From the NCBI GenBank assembly GCA_050735975.1, contig JBOHVS010000041.1, forward strand, positions 1-39,675: DNA of 39,675 bases, in the 5' to 3' direction. The stretch is from DATMBL01 sp050735975. GTDB lineage: Bacteria > Desulfobacterota > Binatia > UBA9968. The notes beneath the pieces were generated by a model. It was given only the letters and a program-made list of their open reading frames with translations, had not been told where the DNA came from and made no database searches. The translations under genes were made by a program, and so were the position numbers. Positions 1 to 7,899 of this stretch are shown here, one piece after another; position 1 is the stretch's first letter, and every line of letters begins with the position of its first letter.

Positions 1-2
1 AC

Positions 3-653
3 GCCCTTGAGAAAAGAGGAATCAAAGCGGAGATGCGCATTGCGACGGGAATTCCACATCAAGAGATCATCAAAGCGGCAAAGGATCGTAGCATCGATTT
101 GATCGCGATGGGAAAAAGAGGTCTCACACCTTGGCGGAGAATGCTGGTTGGGAGCACGGCCGCCAGCGTGCTGCGGGAGGCGCACGTGCCTGTTTTAACG
201 GTCAGGGGGGCTGCAAGAAAACTTGCTGTAAAGAAGATCCTCCTTCCCACCAGTTTTGCTTCTACAGATACCGTTTCCCTGGAGTGGGCGTTGGGTTTAG
301 CGAGGAAGTTCGGCGCGACGCTGTTTGTCCTGAATGTCATCGAGGTTCACAAGTCGTATGATACAGTGAAAAGAGGATTTATGGGGCGGCTCCGCGATTC
401 GGCGACTAAGCAACTGCAGGACATGATCGCCGCCGTCCCAAATCTTAAACGCAAGGGCGTAGTTTTAGTGGAGAAAGTGACGGCGTTCCCTCGAGCGTGG
501 TCGGGAATCGTCAACTTCGCCCACGATCAAGGCATCGATATGATTGTTATGAGCACGCATGCGAGAAAAGGAGTACCCCGGTTTGTTTTCGGAAGCGTGG
601 CAGAAAATGTTGTAAAAGAAGCTCCTTGCCCGGTGATTACTATCAGCCCTTGA
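3..653 (+). CDS. Tandem universal stress protein (UspA), 5' end outside window
   Basis: The reading frame is open from the first bases of the window, so the N-terminus lies upstream; an internal ATG at 33 is probably not the start. Two UspA domains are visible. The first is only a C-terminal half and ends with the nucleotide-binding signature GKRG...GS (positions about 100-160). The second is complete, running from VKKILLPTSF to the terminal PCPVITISP, with the matching signature HARKG...GS. In the family this G-x2-G-x9-G-(S/T) motif binds ATP. Tandem Usp proteins are soluble stress factors, and the exact role is not predictable. The gene stops at TGA 651-653. Its promoter is outside the window. 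Confidence 0.9.
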   Translation, partial: ALEKRGIKAEMRIATGIPHQEIIKAAKDRSIDLIAMGKRGLTPWRRMLVGSTAASVLREAHVPVLTVRGAARKLAVKKILLPTSFASTDTVSLEWALGLARKFGATLFVLNVIEVHKSYDTVKRGFMGRLRDSATKQLQDMIAAVPNLKRKGVVLVEKVTAFPRAWSGIVNFAHDQGIDMIVMSTHARKGVPRFVFGSVAENVVKEAPCPVITISP

Positions 654-824
654 GAGGACATGGTCTACTTTGGATTGGTGAGAGACAAGCGTGAAATCTT
701 ATGGGTCAGGAGTCGGGAGACTGACCAAGAAACAATATTTTCGTGGCGGCGCTCGACTCCTAGCGGCCAAGAGCGCCTAACATAGAGTATTTGGGATGTT
801 AACCCGGCGCAAAGAGGAGACGAT

Positions 825-1115
825 ATGGCAATCCGACTCATTGTAACGATCACCGCGGCGCCGGGATTGGGCTCCAAGCTGGCGCAGGCCTATAGGACTC
901 GCTGCCCAGAGGTGATGAAAGAGCCCGGCTGCGAACAGTTCGAGGTCTTCCAGAGCGTCGTCAACCCCGACAAACTGACGGTGCTCGAACGCTGGACCGA
1001 TCAGGCGGCTTTGGATGTGCATGCCCAGTTGAACAGCACTCGTCCTCCGCTGCTGCCCGAGCTGCGCGCGGGTAGAGGTGAGCGCGAAGATTATGAGTAT
1101 AACCGGACCCGCTAG
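825..1115 (+). CDS. Antibiotic biosynthesis monooxygenase (ABM)-domain protein
   Basis: A 96-residue single-domain protein with an ABM/dimeric ferredoxin-like fold pattern: an N-terminal strand (IRLIVTITAAPG), a helix, the conserved EPGCEQFEVF strand, then a strand with the LERWTD motif. Family members are small dimeric heme-free monooxygenases or stress-related quinone/heme enzymes, and the substrate cannot be deduced. A purine-rich ribosome site (AGAGGAG, 813-819) sits six bases before ATG 825, which fixes the start. It is related to a second ABM gene at 37121-37411, which shares the KEPGC block. No sigma-54-like element was seen upstream. Confidence 0.85.
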   Translation: MAIRLIVTITAAPGLGSKLAQAYRTRCPEVMKEPGCEQFEVFQSVVNPDKLTVLERWTDQAALDVHAQLNSTRPPLLPELRAGRGEREDYEYNRTR

Positions 1116-1232
1116 CCCCTGTCTGAACAGAGGGCCTCGATCGATTCCGTGAAATCGCCGGGGATAACGGGGTTGAAATCGGCAAGCAATGAGTGGGCGG
1201 GAGTGCGGCAATTCCTGTTTGCGATCTGAGTA

Positions 1233-1254
1233 ACGCGGCTTGAAAGGGCCGCGT
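1233..1254. terminator. Hairpin between convergent genes
   Basis: A seven-base-pair stem ACGCGGC/GCCGCGT with an eight-base loop lies exactly between the ABM gene (plus) and the GT9 stop codon (minus, 1255). It has no T-run, so its role as a transcription terminator in either direction is only inferred from position. Confidence 0.4.
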
Positions 1255-2268
1255 CTAAGATCCTAATTGTGAAACCGCAGTCTTTTCGAGTCTCCACAGT
1301 TCCAGAAGGCATGCCCGCAGCACCCGCCTTGGTTGCACAACGCCTGCGCTGTGAACGATTCGCGCCAAACTCGACGGCGGTCCCCAATGGTTAAAATTGC
1401 GCTTCTGGAATATCGCCACGGTTCGGACGCCTAACGCACAGGCCAGATGCATGGGGCCGCTGTCGCACGCAACGAATAACTTGCAGGTCGAGACCAAAGC
1501 GGCAAAGAGTCTCAGGGATTTTTCATAGATGACCGGGACCTGCCCGCTGAGCGCCCGCCTGAAATAGTCCCTCAGATCTTCCTCTTCCGGTCCTACGAAA
1601 ATCAGCACTTTGATCCCGCGCCCGCGAAGATCTTTAATGAGTTCTACAAAATTGTCCTTTGGCCATCTCTTGCTCTTTTGTACTCTACCGCCTAAAAATA
1701 CGCCGACATCGGGAGTGTTGCCTCCGAACACACTGGCAGTTTTTCTCAACGCCTCTTCTCTTTCTGAGGCAGATAGCACCATCTTGGGCGCAAGAGGACT
1801 TCCACTCAGCCCCATAGACGATGCCAGTGCCGAAGACATCTCGTATTTGTTTTTTGTCTTTGGCTTAGGGAGCCTAACGTCAAACCAGCGGTCCCTTTTG
1901 CCTTGCATGCCGACCCGGCAGCGAGAGCCTGATAAGCCGACGATCCACGCCCCCATAGCCGATTGCGAACCGCTCAGTTCGACGGCGAGATCATAGCCGA
2001 CGGCGCGAATATCTCTTATTAACGTAAAGTAAGCCCACGAAGCATTCGGAAACCGGCGGGTGACCTGGTAATGCCGGTTGATCGGAAGATCCCTAAAGAG
2101 AACGCTTGACATTGGGCTTCCGACGAAATCGATCCTGGCATTTGGAAAATTCTGGCGGAAGAGAAAGATGAGGGGAGTGGCAAGGATTGAGTTGCCCATC
2201 CGAAATGAGGGCCGGACGAGCAGTATCTTCTCAATCTTCTCTTTTGCCAGCCCCGCTGTTTCGTTCAT
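1255..2268 (-). CDS. Glycosyltransferase family 9 (heptosyltransferase-like)
   Basis: A 337-residue GT-B glycosyltransferase of the ADP-heptose:LPS heptosyltransferase family. The N-terminal half starts with the typical KILLVRPSFRMGNSILATP segment. The C-terminal nucleotide-binding half has KRWP (about 200-203) followed by DxFVEL, the VGPEEE turn, and the family hallmark DSGPMH at 269-274. Family knowledge places it in the cytoplasm, adding a heptose or other sugar to lipopolysaccharide core or another glycolipid. The actual donor is unknown and WaaC/WaaF cannot be told apart here. It stands alone on the minus strand, 450 bp beyond the end of the trehalose operon. The ribosome site before ATG 2268 is weak. 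Confidence 0.85.
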   Translation of the reverse strand: MNETAGLAKEKIEKILLVRPSFRMGNSILATPLIFLFRQNFPNARIDFVGSPMSSVLFRDLPINRHYQVTRRFPNASWAYFTLIRDIRAVGYDLAVELSGSQSAMGAWIVGLSGSRCRVGMQGKRDRWFDVRLPKPKTKNKYEMSSALASSMGLSGSPLAPKMVLSASEREEALRKTASVFGGNTPDVGVFLGGRVQKSKRWPKDNFVELIKDLRGRGIKVLIFVGPEEEDLRDYFRRALSGQVPVIYEKSLRLFAALVSTCKLFVACDSGPMHLACALGVRTVAIFQKRNFNHWGPPSSLARIVHSAGVVQPRRVLRACLLELWRLEKTAVSQLGS

Positions 2269-2373
2269 TGGCTATCAATCTTTTATTTTACCAAGATCAG
2301 TAATACGACTGCTGCTTTTCGCAAGGGAGTCTTCCTTAGGGGCGCTCCATTCGACGAAAAATTAGGATTTGCT

Positions 2374-2545
2374 CGCGCCAAGACGCCAAGAGCGCCAAGT
2401 GACGGTCCAAGGTCCGTCATTCCGAGCGAACGCGAGAGATCTGAGTAGATCTGTCCCTTCGGTCGAAACAAGGATTTCTCCCGGAGCCCTGAGCATAGTC
2501 GAATGGGTCGAAATGACAACGCACGCCTTTGCGTCTTTGCGCGAG
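2374..2545. repeat. Nested palindromic intergenic repeat (MITE/REP-like)
   Basis: The 455-bp gap 2269-2723 holds no convincing gene. It contains two nested inverted repeats. The outer arms are CGCGCCAAGACGCCAAG at 2374-2390 and CTTTGCGTCTTTGCGCG at 2527-2543, imperfect inverse copies. Inside lies an element starting GTCATTCCGA (about 2416) and ending TCGAAATGAC (about 2519). Both end types resemble short mobile palindromes common in environmental proteobacterial genomes. No transposase is present, and function, if any, is unknown. Confidence 0.5.
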
Positions 2546-2723
2546 ATAGTCTGAGAGGTTGTGAAAAAATTGAAAAACGTCAAGTTCCGCAAATTTCGCC
2601 TCAACAAAATCAAATAGTTGCGGCTGCTCATTTTCGCAGAATTCGATTAATTCACAAACTCTGACTTTTGGTTGCGGCGTAGCCCGTTACGTCCTTCGTA
2701 GTTACGAAAAAAATGTCCAACCA

Positions 2724-5519
2724 TCAAGTCAGCAGAGCTACCGGGAAACTCTGAAAGACCGCCGACAACGGCAAAACTTTTTTTTGTTCCGAAGCGGTCG
2801 TTTCCAGCTCTTCACCGGTCAATACGTCGGACCAGCGCTCCGGCGCGTCGTCCGGCAACATGAGAGCGCTCTCTTGCCAGGCGTCCCCAGAAGGAAAGGT
2901 TTGGGGGTTGATCAGCTTTGCGGCCAGGCGGGGAATTACAACAACGGCCCTGGCAGTGCCGTTTCGCCGTTCGAATGCGTAGACGTTCTGCGCGGCCGGT
3001 CCCGAGGCGCGCAGCGGTACATAGCGGCCGTTGTTAAACAGGTCTCTGTGTTCTCGGCGCAAGTGCAGTGTCTTGTAGGTCAGGTAGAGTTTTATCCTGC
3101 CATCCTGCCAGCGCTCGAGTAGATCCTTCAGCAAACCGGCCCGGTCCTCCGACTCGCATCCCTTCAGTTCCTCGAGAACTTTGATTCTCTGTCTGTAGTC
3201 TACGGTGCGGCGATTATCCGGATCGACAAAACTGAGATCCCAAAGTTCAGTGCCCTGATAAAAGTCCGGGACTCCGGGAGCGGCCATTTTGACAAGCGTT
3301 TGCGAAAGGGAATTGAGCATGCCGTAAAAAGCGACTTTGTTCACTAAAGACGCAAGCTCGTTCAGAAACTGGTTTCCTTCGACGGGTTTCAAAATCTCCT
3401 CGATAAACGCCGTAAAGGCCTCCTCATACGCCAGGTCCGGTTTTAGCCATTCGGTATGAACCTTGGCCTCCCGTACCGCCTTGACGATGTACGACTTTAA
3501 ACGCTCAAGAAAATCGGCTCCGTCGTCCCCTTGCAGGGGAAACGCGCCGGCCAGGGTCTGGTAGAGAAAGTACTCGTCGTTTCTATCGGGCATCTCCCGG
3601 CCCCGTAGAGTGGTTTTCTTGCCGCGGTTCATGCGGCTCCAGGCTCTGATACTGCTTTCCCATTCTTCGGGTATCTCCGAGAGGACGTTGATTCTCGCCC
3701 TTGCATCCTCGCCTCGCTTCGTATCGTGAGTGGCCGTGGCGTTCATGGCGTAGGGCCAGCGTTCGCTCCGCTGCAGGTTGAACCGATGGAACTCATCCAC
3801 TGACACCCCGAACCTATCCGGATTACCGCCGACATTGTTCAGGGACAACAATCTGTTATAAACATAAAGAGTCGTGTCCTCGAAACCCTTGGCCATCAGA
3901 GGCCCCGTGAGCTGCTGGAAGCGCATGACGAAGTGAGTCCATTCTCGTTTCTCTTCGGGAGTCTGATTGCCGGCCTCGAGAAGAAGGAATCGTCGGATGA
4001 AATTCAGCTCGAGGAGGAGACCGGGATTGACTTCTTTGGCTCTTCGGATCGCTTCCTGGAGGCGCGACCGATCTTCAGCGCTAAAGACTTCATCGTTGAC
4101 GTAACTTCGGTAGACCGGAAAAAACGTCAGCGCTTCGACCAGGGCTCTCCTGAGACCATAGAGCGTCACATCGGCTGCGTGCCGGTCGCGACTGGAGATT
4201 CGCTTCAGAAGGTGCGCGAGACCATCGACGTCTCCGGCCATGTATTTGCCGATGATCAGTCGCTTTTTTTCGCTCCTCAGGTCGCCGCACGAAGTCTGCA
4301 GGCCCGTGAAGCGACTATAGATCTGGCTGAATTTTCTTTCGTTCCGGCGCGCGCAAAAGATGCCGTTTACATAGTTTAAAAAATCGTAACCGGTAGTTCC
4401 CTGGACCGGCCATTCGGCCGGTAGATTTTCATCCAGATCGAGAATTTTCTCGACGGTCAGATAGATGTCCCCCAGTTCTTGCCTGATTCTGTTGAGGTAG
4501 TTGAGCGGATCGTAAAGCCCATCGATGTGGTCGATTCGGAGACCGGTGAATTTTTCCGCCCGCGCCAGCTTGAAGATCAGCGCGTGGGTGTGGCGGAAAA
4601 CTTTTTCCTCCTCCACCCTGAGCGAGATCAGCTCGTTGATGTTAAAGAACCTCCTATAGTTGAGCTCTTCGGCCGCCACTTTCCAAAACGACAGACGGTA
4701 TAGCTGTTCGCCGAGAAGCTGGTCGAGACGGTTGAAGCTTGCCGCATCTCCTTTCGTGCCGTTGAACTTCGCGAGGTTGGCATCGATAGAATCCCTGATC
4801 TCCCGGCTCGTAGAGTACAGTTCCCACAACATGCTCTTGACGAACGTGATCTGGTCGAGCCTCTCCGTCGTCTCCTCTTTCGGCGGCAGATTCTTGAGCA
4901 CGTAAAGCACGCCTAGAAACTTGATGAAGTCCGGATGGCGGGCGCCGAGTTTTCTTTTGAGCGCGCCCAGGCCGTTACCGAACACGGCGCCGTAGGACTC
5001 TACGTGGAGGGGAAGCCTCAAAGAGTAATAGTTCAAGCTGAGACCGTTTTGGTCGTACTGGAGCTTGATCTCGCCGTTCTCGAGGCATTCGCCGTAGAAT
5101 CCGCCGAGAAACGGCGCAAGGACTTTCGCCCTTATGCTTTCATTCGGATGATTCCAGTCGATATCGAAGTAATCGCAGAACGGAGAGCCCTGGCCGCTTT
5201 CCAGCACATCCATGAGCATCTGATTTCGGCCATCGTAAGCCATATGATTGGGCACGATGTCCTGCAGCCATCCCATGCCGCGACGGCGCGCTTCCTCCAC
5301 CAGCGATTCGAAATCTTCGGCGGTTCCTAATTCGGGATTCAGTCTGTTGGGGTCGACGACGTCGTAACCGTGCAGGCTCCCCGGTCTGGCGTAAAAGATC
5401 GGCGAGGCATACAAATCGGTGATGCCGAGATCGTGCAAATAAGACACGATGTTTTTGGCGTCGGAGAAGCCGAACTCAGGAGTAAACTGCAGGCGGTAGG
5501 TCGCGCCGGGAACGCTCAT
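2724..5519 (-). CDS. treY: Malto-oligosyltrehalose synthase
   Basis: A 931-residue GH13 enzyme that isomerises the reducing-end alpha-1,4 bond of a maltooligosaccharide to alpha,alpha-1,1, giving maltooligosyl-trehalose. The N-terminus (PGATYRLQF, then LHGYDVVDP) is diagnostic of TreY. Catalytic residues visible are the nucleophile in GLRIDHIDGL (D330), the acid/base in TVEKIL (E357), the TreY-specific VQGTTGYDF, and the ATHDTKRGEDARAR block with the third acid. Length agrees with bacterial TreY proteins. It is the last gene of the operon. Its ATG overlaps the glgX stop codon (ATGA, 5516-5519), so translation is probably coupled. Its usual partner TreZ, which releases trehalose, is not in the window. 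A non-coding region with repeats follows. Confidence 0.96.
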   Translation of the reverse strand: MSVPGATYRLQFTPEFGFSDAKNIVSYLHDLGITDLYASPIFYARPGSLHGYDVVDPNRLNPELGTAEDFESLVEEARRRGMGWLQDIVPNHMAYDGRNQMLMDVLESGQGSPFCDYFDIDWNHPNESIRAKVLAPFLGGFYGECLENGEIKLQYDQNGLSLNYYSLRLPLHVESYGAVFGNGLGALKRKLGARHPDFIKFLGVLYVLKNLPPKEETTERLDQITFVKSMLWELYSTSREIRDSIDANLAKFNGTKGDAASFNRLDQLLGEQLYRLSFWKVAAEELNYRRFFNINELISLRVEEEKVFRHTHALIFKLARAEKFTGLRIDHIDGLYDPLNYLNRIRQELGDIYLTVEKILDLDENLPAEWPVQGTTGYDFLNYVNGIFCARRNERKFSQIYSRFTGLQTSCGDLRSEKKRLIIGKYMAGDVDGLAHLLKRISSRDRHAADVTLYGLRRALVEALTFFPVYRSYVNDEVFSAEDRSRLQEAIRRAKEVNPGLLLELNFIRRFLLLEAGNQTPEEKREWTHFVMRFQQLTGPLMAKGFEDTTLYVYNRLLSLNNVGGNPDRFGVSVDEFHRFNLQRSERWPYAMNATATHDTKRGEDARARINVLSEIPEEWESSIRAWSRMNRGKKTTLRGREMPDRNDEYFLYQTLAGAFPLQGDDGADFLERLKSYIVKAVREAKVHTEWLKPDLAYEEAFTAFIEEILKPVEGNQFLNELASLVNKVAFYGMLNSLSQTLVKMAAPGVPDFYQGTELWDLSFVDPDNRRTVDYRQRIKVLEELKGCESEDRAGLLKDLLERWQDGRIKLYLTYKTLHLRREHRDLFNNGRYVPLRASGPAAQNVYAFERRNGTARAVVVIPRLAAKLINPQTFPSGDAWQESALMLPDDAPERWSDVLTGEELETTASEQKKVLPLSAVFQSFPVALLT

Positions 5520-7711
5520 TGAGGTCTCTGCTCGAGCCCGTTGCGGAAAGGGCGACGCGTGTGCGCGGCCTTGATCTCGTCTTCGTCGCCCGCGTGATGC
5601 CGCGGTAATCGAAGCAGTGCCAAAGAGCGGGCCTCCAGTTCGTACGCATCGCCCCCGTGCCTCGACCGCCCCTGTTTCATCGAGGGCCGGCTCGTATCCA
5701 GAACCACTTGCCAGCGGACTTTACGGCGGTGCGCCGGCAGAACGAAGGACATTCGTTCGTGGTGCGCATTCAAAAGAATGAGCAAAGTGTCGTCGACAAT
5801 CCGGTTACCGCGGCGGTCGACCTCCCCGATGGCGTCACCGGCCAGCCGGAGGCCCAGACTACGGGCGGACGGATTGTTCCAGTCCTCATCGGTCATTTCT
5901 TTGCCGTCGGGGCGGAACCAGGCGACGTCTTTGACCTCCGAGCCGCGAATCGTTCGTCCCTGGAAGAAGTTCCGGCGGCGCAGCACCGGATGCTGGTGGA
6001 AAAGACGGGTCAGTTGTTTGGTAAATTCCAGCAGCTCGCGCTTCGCTCGATCCAGATTCCAGTCCAACCAGGAGATCTCGTTGTCCTGGCAATAGGCGTT
6101 GTTGTTGCCTCCTTGCGTGCGGCCGGCCTCATCGCCCGCGAGCAGCATCGCCACGCCCTGAGAGAGAAGAAGAGTAGCCAAGAAATTCCGCTTCTGGCGC
6201 TCGCGGAGCTCCAACACCGCCGGGTCATCAGTGGGCCCCTCGGCGCCACAGTTCCAGCTGATATTGTCGTTGTGTCCATCCCGATTTTCCTCTCCGTTGG
6301 CCTCGTTATGCTTTTCGTTGTAGCTGACCAAATCGTGCAGAGTGAAGCCGTCATGGGCCGTGACGAAGTTGATGCTCGCGTAGGGTAGCCGGCCGTTCTG
6401 AGCGTATAGGTCGCTCGATCCGGTCAAACGATAGCCAAGCCCTCTCACTTGCCCACCGTCGCCTTTCCAAAAACGTTTTACGGTGTCGCGATACTCGGCG
6501 TTCCATTCCGCCCACAGCACCGGGAAGTTGCCCACCTGATATCCTCCCGGCCCGAGGTCCCAGGGCTCGGCGATTAGCTTTACTTGTGAAATGACCGGAT
6601 CTTGATGAATGATATCGAAGAAAGCCCCCAGCCGATCTACATCGTGAAGCTCTCGAGCCAGTGTCGATGCCAGGTCAAAGCGGAATCCGTCCACGTGCAT
6701 GTCCACAACCCAGTAACGCAAGCTGTCCATGACAAGCTGAAGCACTCTCGGGTGCGTCATGTCCAAGGTGTTGCCGCAGCCGGTATAGTCCATGTAGTAG
6801 CGCGGATCGTCCGGCACGAGGCGGTAGTACGCGGCATTGTCGAGGCCGCGGAAGCAGAGCGTCGGTCCAAGGTGATTTCCTTCGGCGGTATGGTTGTAAA
6901 CGACGTCGAGGATGATCTCGATGCCTTCGCGGTGGAGCGCCTTGACCATGGTTTTGAATTCCGCCACCTGTTGCCCGAGAACTCCGCTGCTTGCATAGCG
7001 CGCGTCCGGCGCAAGAAAACCGATGGTGTTATATCCCCAATAATTGGTGAGTCCTCGATCAACCAGATGCTTATCGGCGACAAAATGGTGCACTGGCATC
7101 AGCTCGACTGCGGTCACCCCGAGGGAGTGCAGATGGTCGAGAGATGCCGGATGGGCCAGACCGGCGTACGTCCCGCGCAACTTTTCCGGCACCTGTGGAT
7201 GGCGCGCAGTGAAGCCCTTGACGTGCAGCTCGTAGATTAATGTTTCATGCCATGGAATGCGGGGCGGCGAGTCGTCACCCCAACTAAAAGCCGGATCGAC
7301 AACGACACACTTTGGGTTTTCCACCGCGCTGTCTCGGTCATCCTTCGACAGATCGGCTTCCGGGCTCCCGACGGTGTAGCCAAAAAGTGCGTCACTCCAG
7401 TGAAATGTTCCGCCGATAGCTTTAGCATAGGGATCGAGCAAGAGCTTGGCCGGGTTGAACCGGTGGCCCTGTTTAGGCTCGTAGAGCCCGTGGACTCGGT
7501 AACCATATAACTGTCCGGGACGCGCCTCCGGCAGGTAGACATGCCAGACCTGATCGGACTGCTCGCGAATCGGAAGTCGCTTCTCGCTTCCTTCGGGATC
7601 AAACAGGCACAACTCGACGCCCGTTGCGTTCTCGGAAAACAGTGAAAAGTTCACCCCCGCGCCATCCCAAGTAGCGCCGAGGGGATATGGTTTTCCCGGC
7701 CATACTTTCAT
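5516..7711 (-). CDS. glgX: Glycogen debranching enzyme, GlgX/TreX type
   Basis: A 731-residue GH13 isoamylase-type enzyme that hydrolyses alpha-1,6 branches of glycogen. Residues 10-100 form the CBM48/N domain (VNFSLFSENATGVELCLFD). The catalytic barrel follows, with the nucleophile in VDGFRFDLAS (D346), acid/base in LIAEPWDLGPGGYQVG (E382), and TAHDGFTLHDLVSYNEKHN (D454). The position next to treY suggests it supplies linear maltodextrins for trehalose formation, the TreX role. A strong ribosome site (AGGAGA, minus strand just above 7711) fixes the ATG. The gap to the upstream malQ-glgB gene is 188 bp and contains an inverted repeat. The downstream overlap with treY is four bases. The C-terminal tail is basic and not conserved. 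Confidence 0.95.
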   Translation of the reverse strand: MKVWPGKPYPLGATWDGAGVNFSLFSENATGVELCLFDPEGSEKRLPIREQSDQVWHVYLPEARPGQLYGYRVHGLYEPKQGHRFNPAKLLLDPYAKAIGGTFHWSDALFGYTVGSPEADLSKDDRDSAVENPKCVVVDPAFSWGDDSPPRIPWHETLIYELHVKGFTARHPQVPEKLRGTYAGLAHPASLDHLHSLGVTAVELMPVHHFVADKHLVDRGLTNYWGYNTIGFLAPDARYASSGVLGQQVAEFKTMVKALHREGIEIILDVVYNHTAEGNHLGPTLCFRGLDNAAYYRLVPDDPRYYMDYTGCGNTLDMTHPRVLQLVMDSLRYWVVDMHVDGFRFDLASTLARELHDVDRLGAFFDIIHQDPVISQVKLIAEPWDLGPGGYQVGNFPVLWAEWNAEYRDTVKRFWKGDGGQVRGLGYRLTGSSDLYAQNGRLPYASINFVTAHDGFTLHDLVSYNEKHNEANGEENRDGHNDNISWNCGAEGPTDDPAVLELRERQKRNFLATLLLSQGVAMLLAGDEAGRTQGGNNNAYCQDNEISWLDWNLDRAKRELLEFTKQLTRLFHQHPVLRRRNFFQGRTIRGSEVKDVAWFRPDGKEMTDEDWNNPSARSLGLRLAGDAIGEVDRRGNRIVDDTLLILLNAHHERMSFVLPAHRRKVRWQVVLDTSRPSMKQGRSRHGGDAYELEARSLALLRLPRHHAGDEDEIKAAHTRRPFRNGLEQRPQ

Positions 7712-7789
7712 GGGGTTCTCCTGATAATGTTTAGCGGCGCCGGTGTTATGAGATCGCTCCGTGTCAAGGATCTATGACTATTTCCACAG

Positions 7790-7866
7790 CCGTTGTGGTT
7801 CGACGCGCTCACCACGAACGGCGTTTTCCCAATCCGTTCGCACTGAGCGCGTCGAAGTGTGAACGG
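7790..7866. repeat. Palindromic repeat inside the trehalose operon
   Basis: The 188-bp gap between malQ-glgB and glgX carries a perfect 13-bp inverted repeat, TTCGACGCGCTCA (7799-7811) and TGAGCGCGTCGAA (7844-7856). It is flanked by related outer blocks, CCGTTGTGG and GTGTGAACGG. This is the layout of a small repeat-type palindrome (REP or MITE). In the mRNA it could fold into a long stem and modulate expression of glgX and treY relative to the upstream genes; that is inference. Confidence 0.55.
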
Positions 7867-7899
7867 ACGAGACATTTCTGAATCAAGTCCCGAGCGCCC

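Noticed and set aside
660..785. 41-codon plus-strand frame between the UspA and ABM genes
   Set aside because: The ribosome site is too close to the ATG and no family is recognised, so coding cannot be supported.
5657..6388. Long plus-strand frames opposite the trehalose operon (also 9790-10557 and 14916-15860)
   Set aside because: They are antisense shadows of GC-rich genes with intact catalytic motifs on the minus strand.
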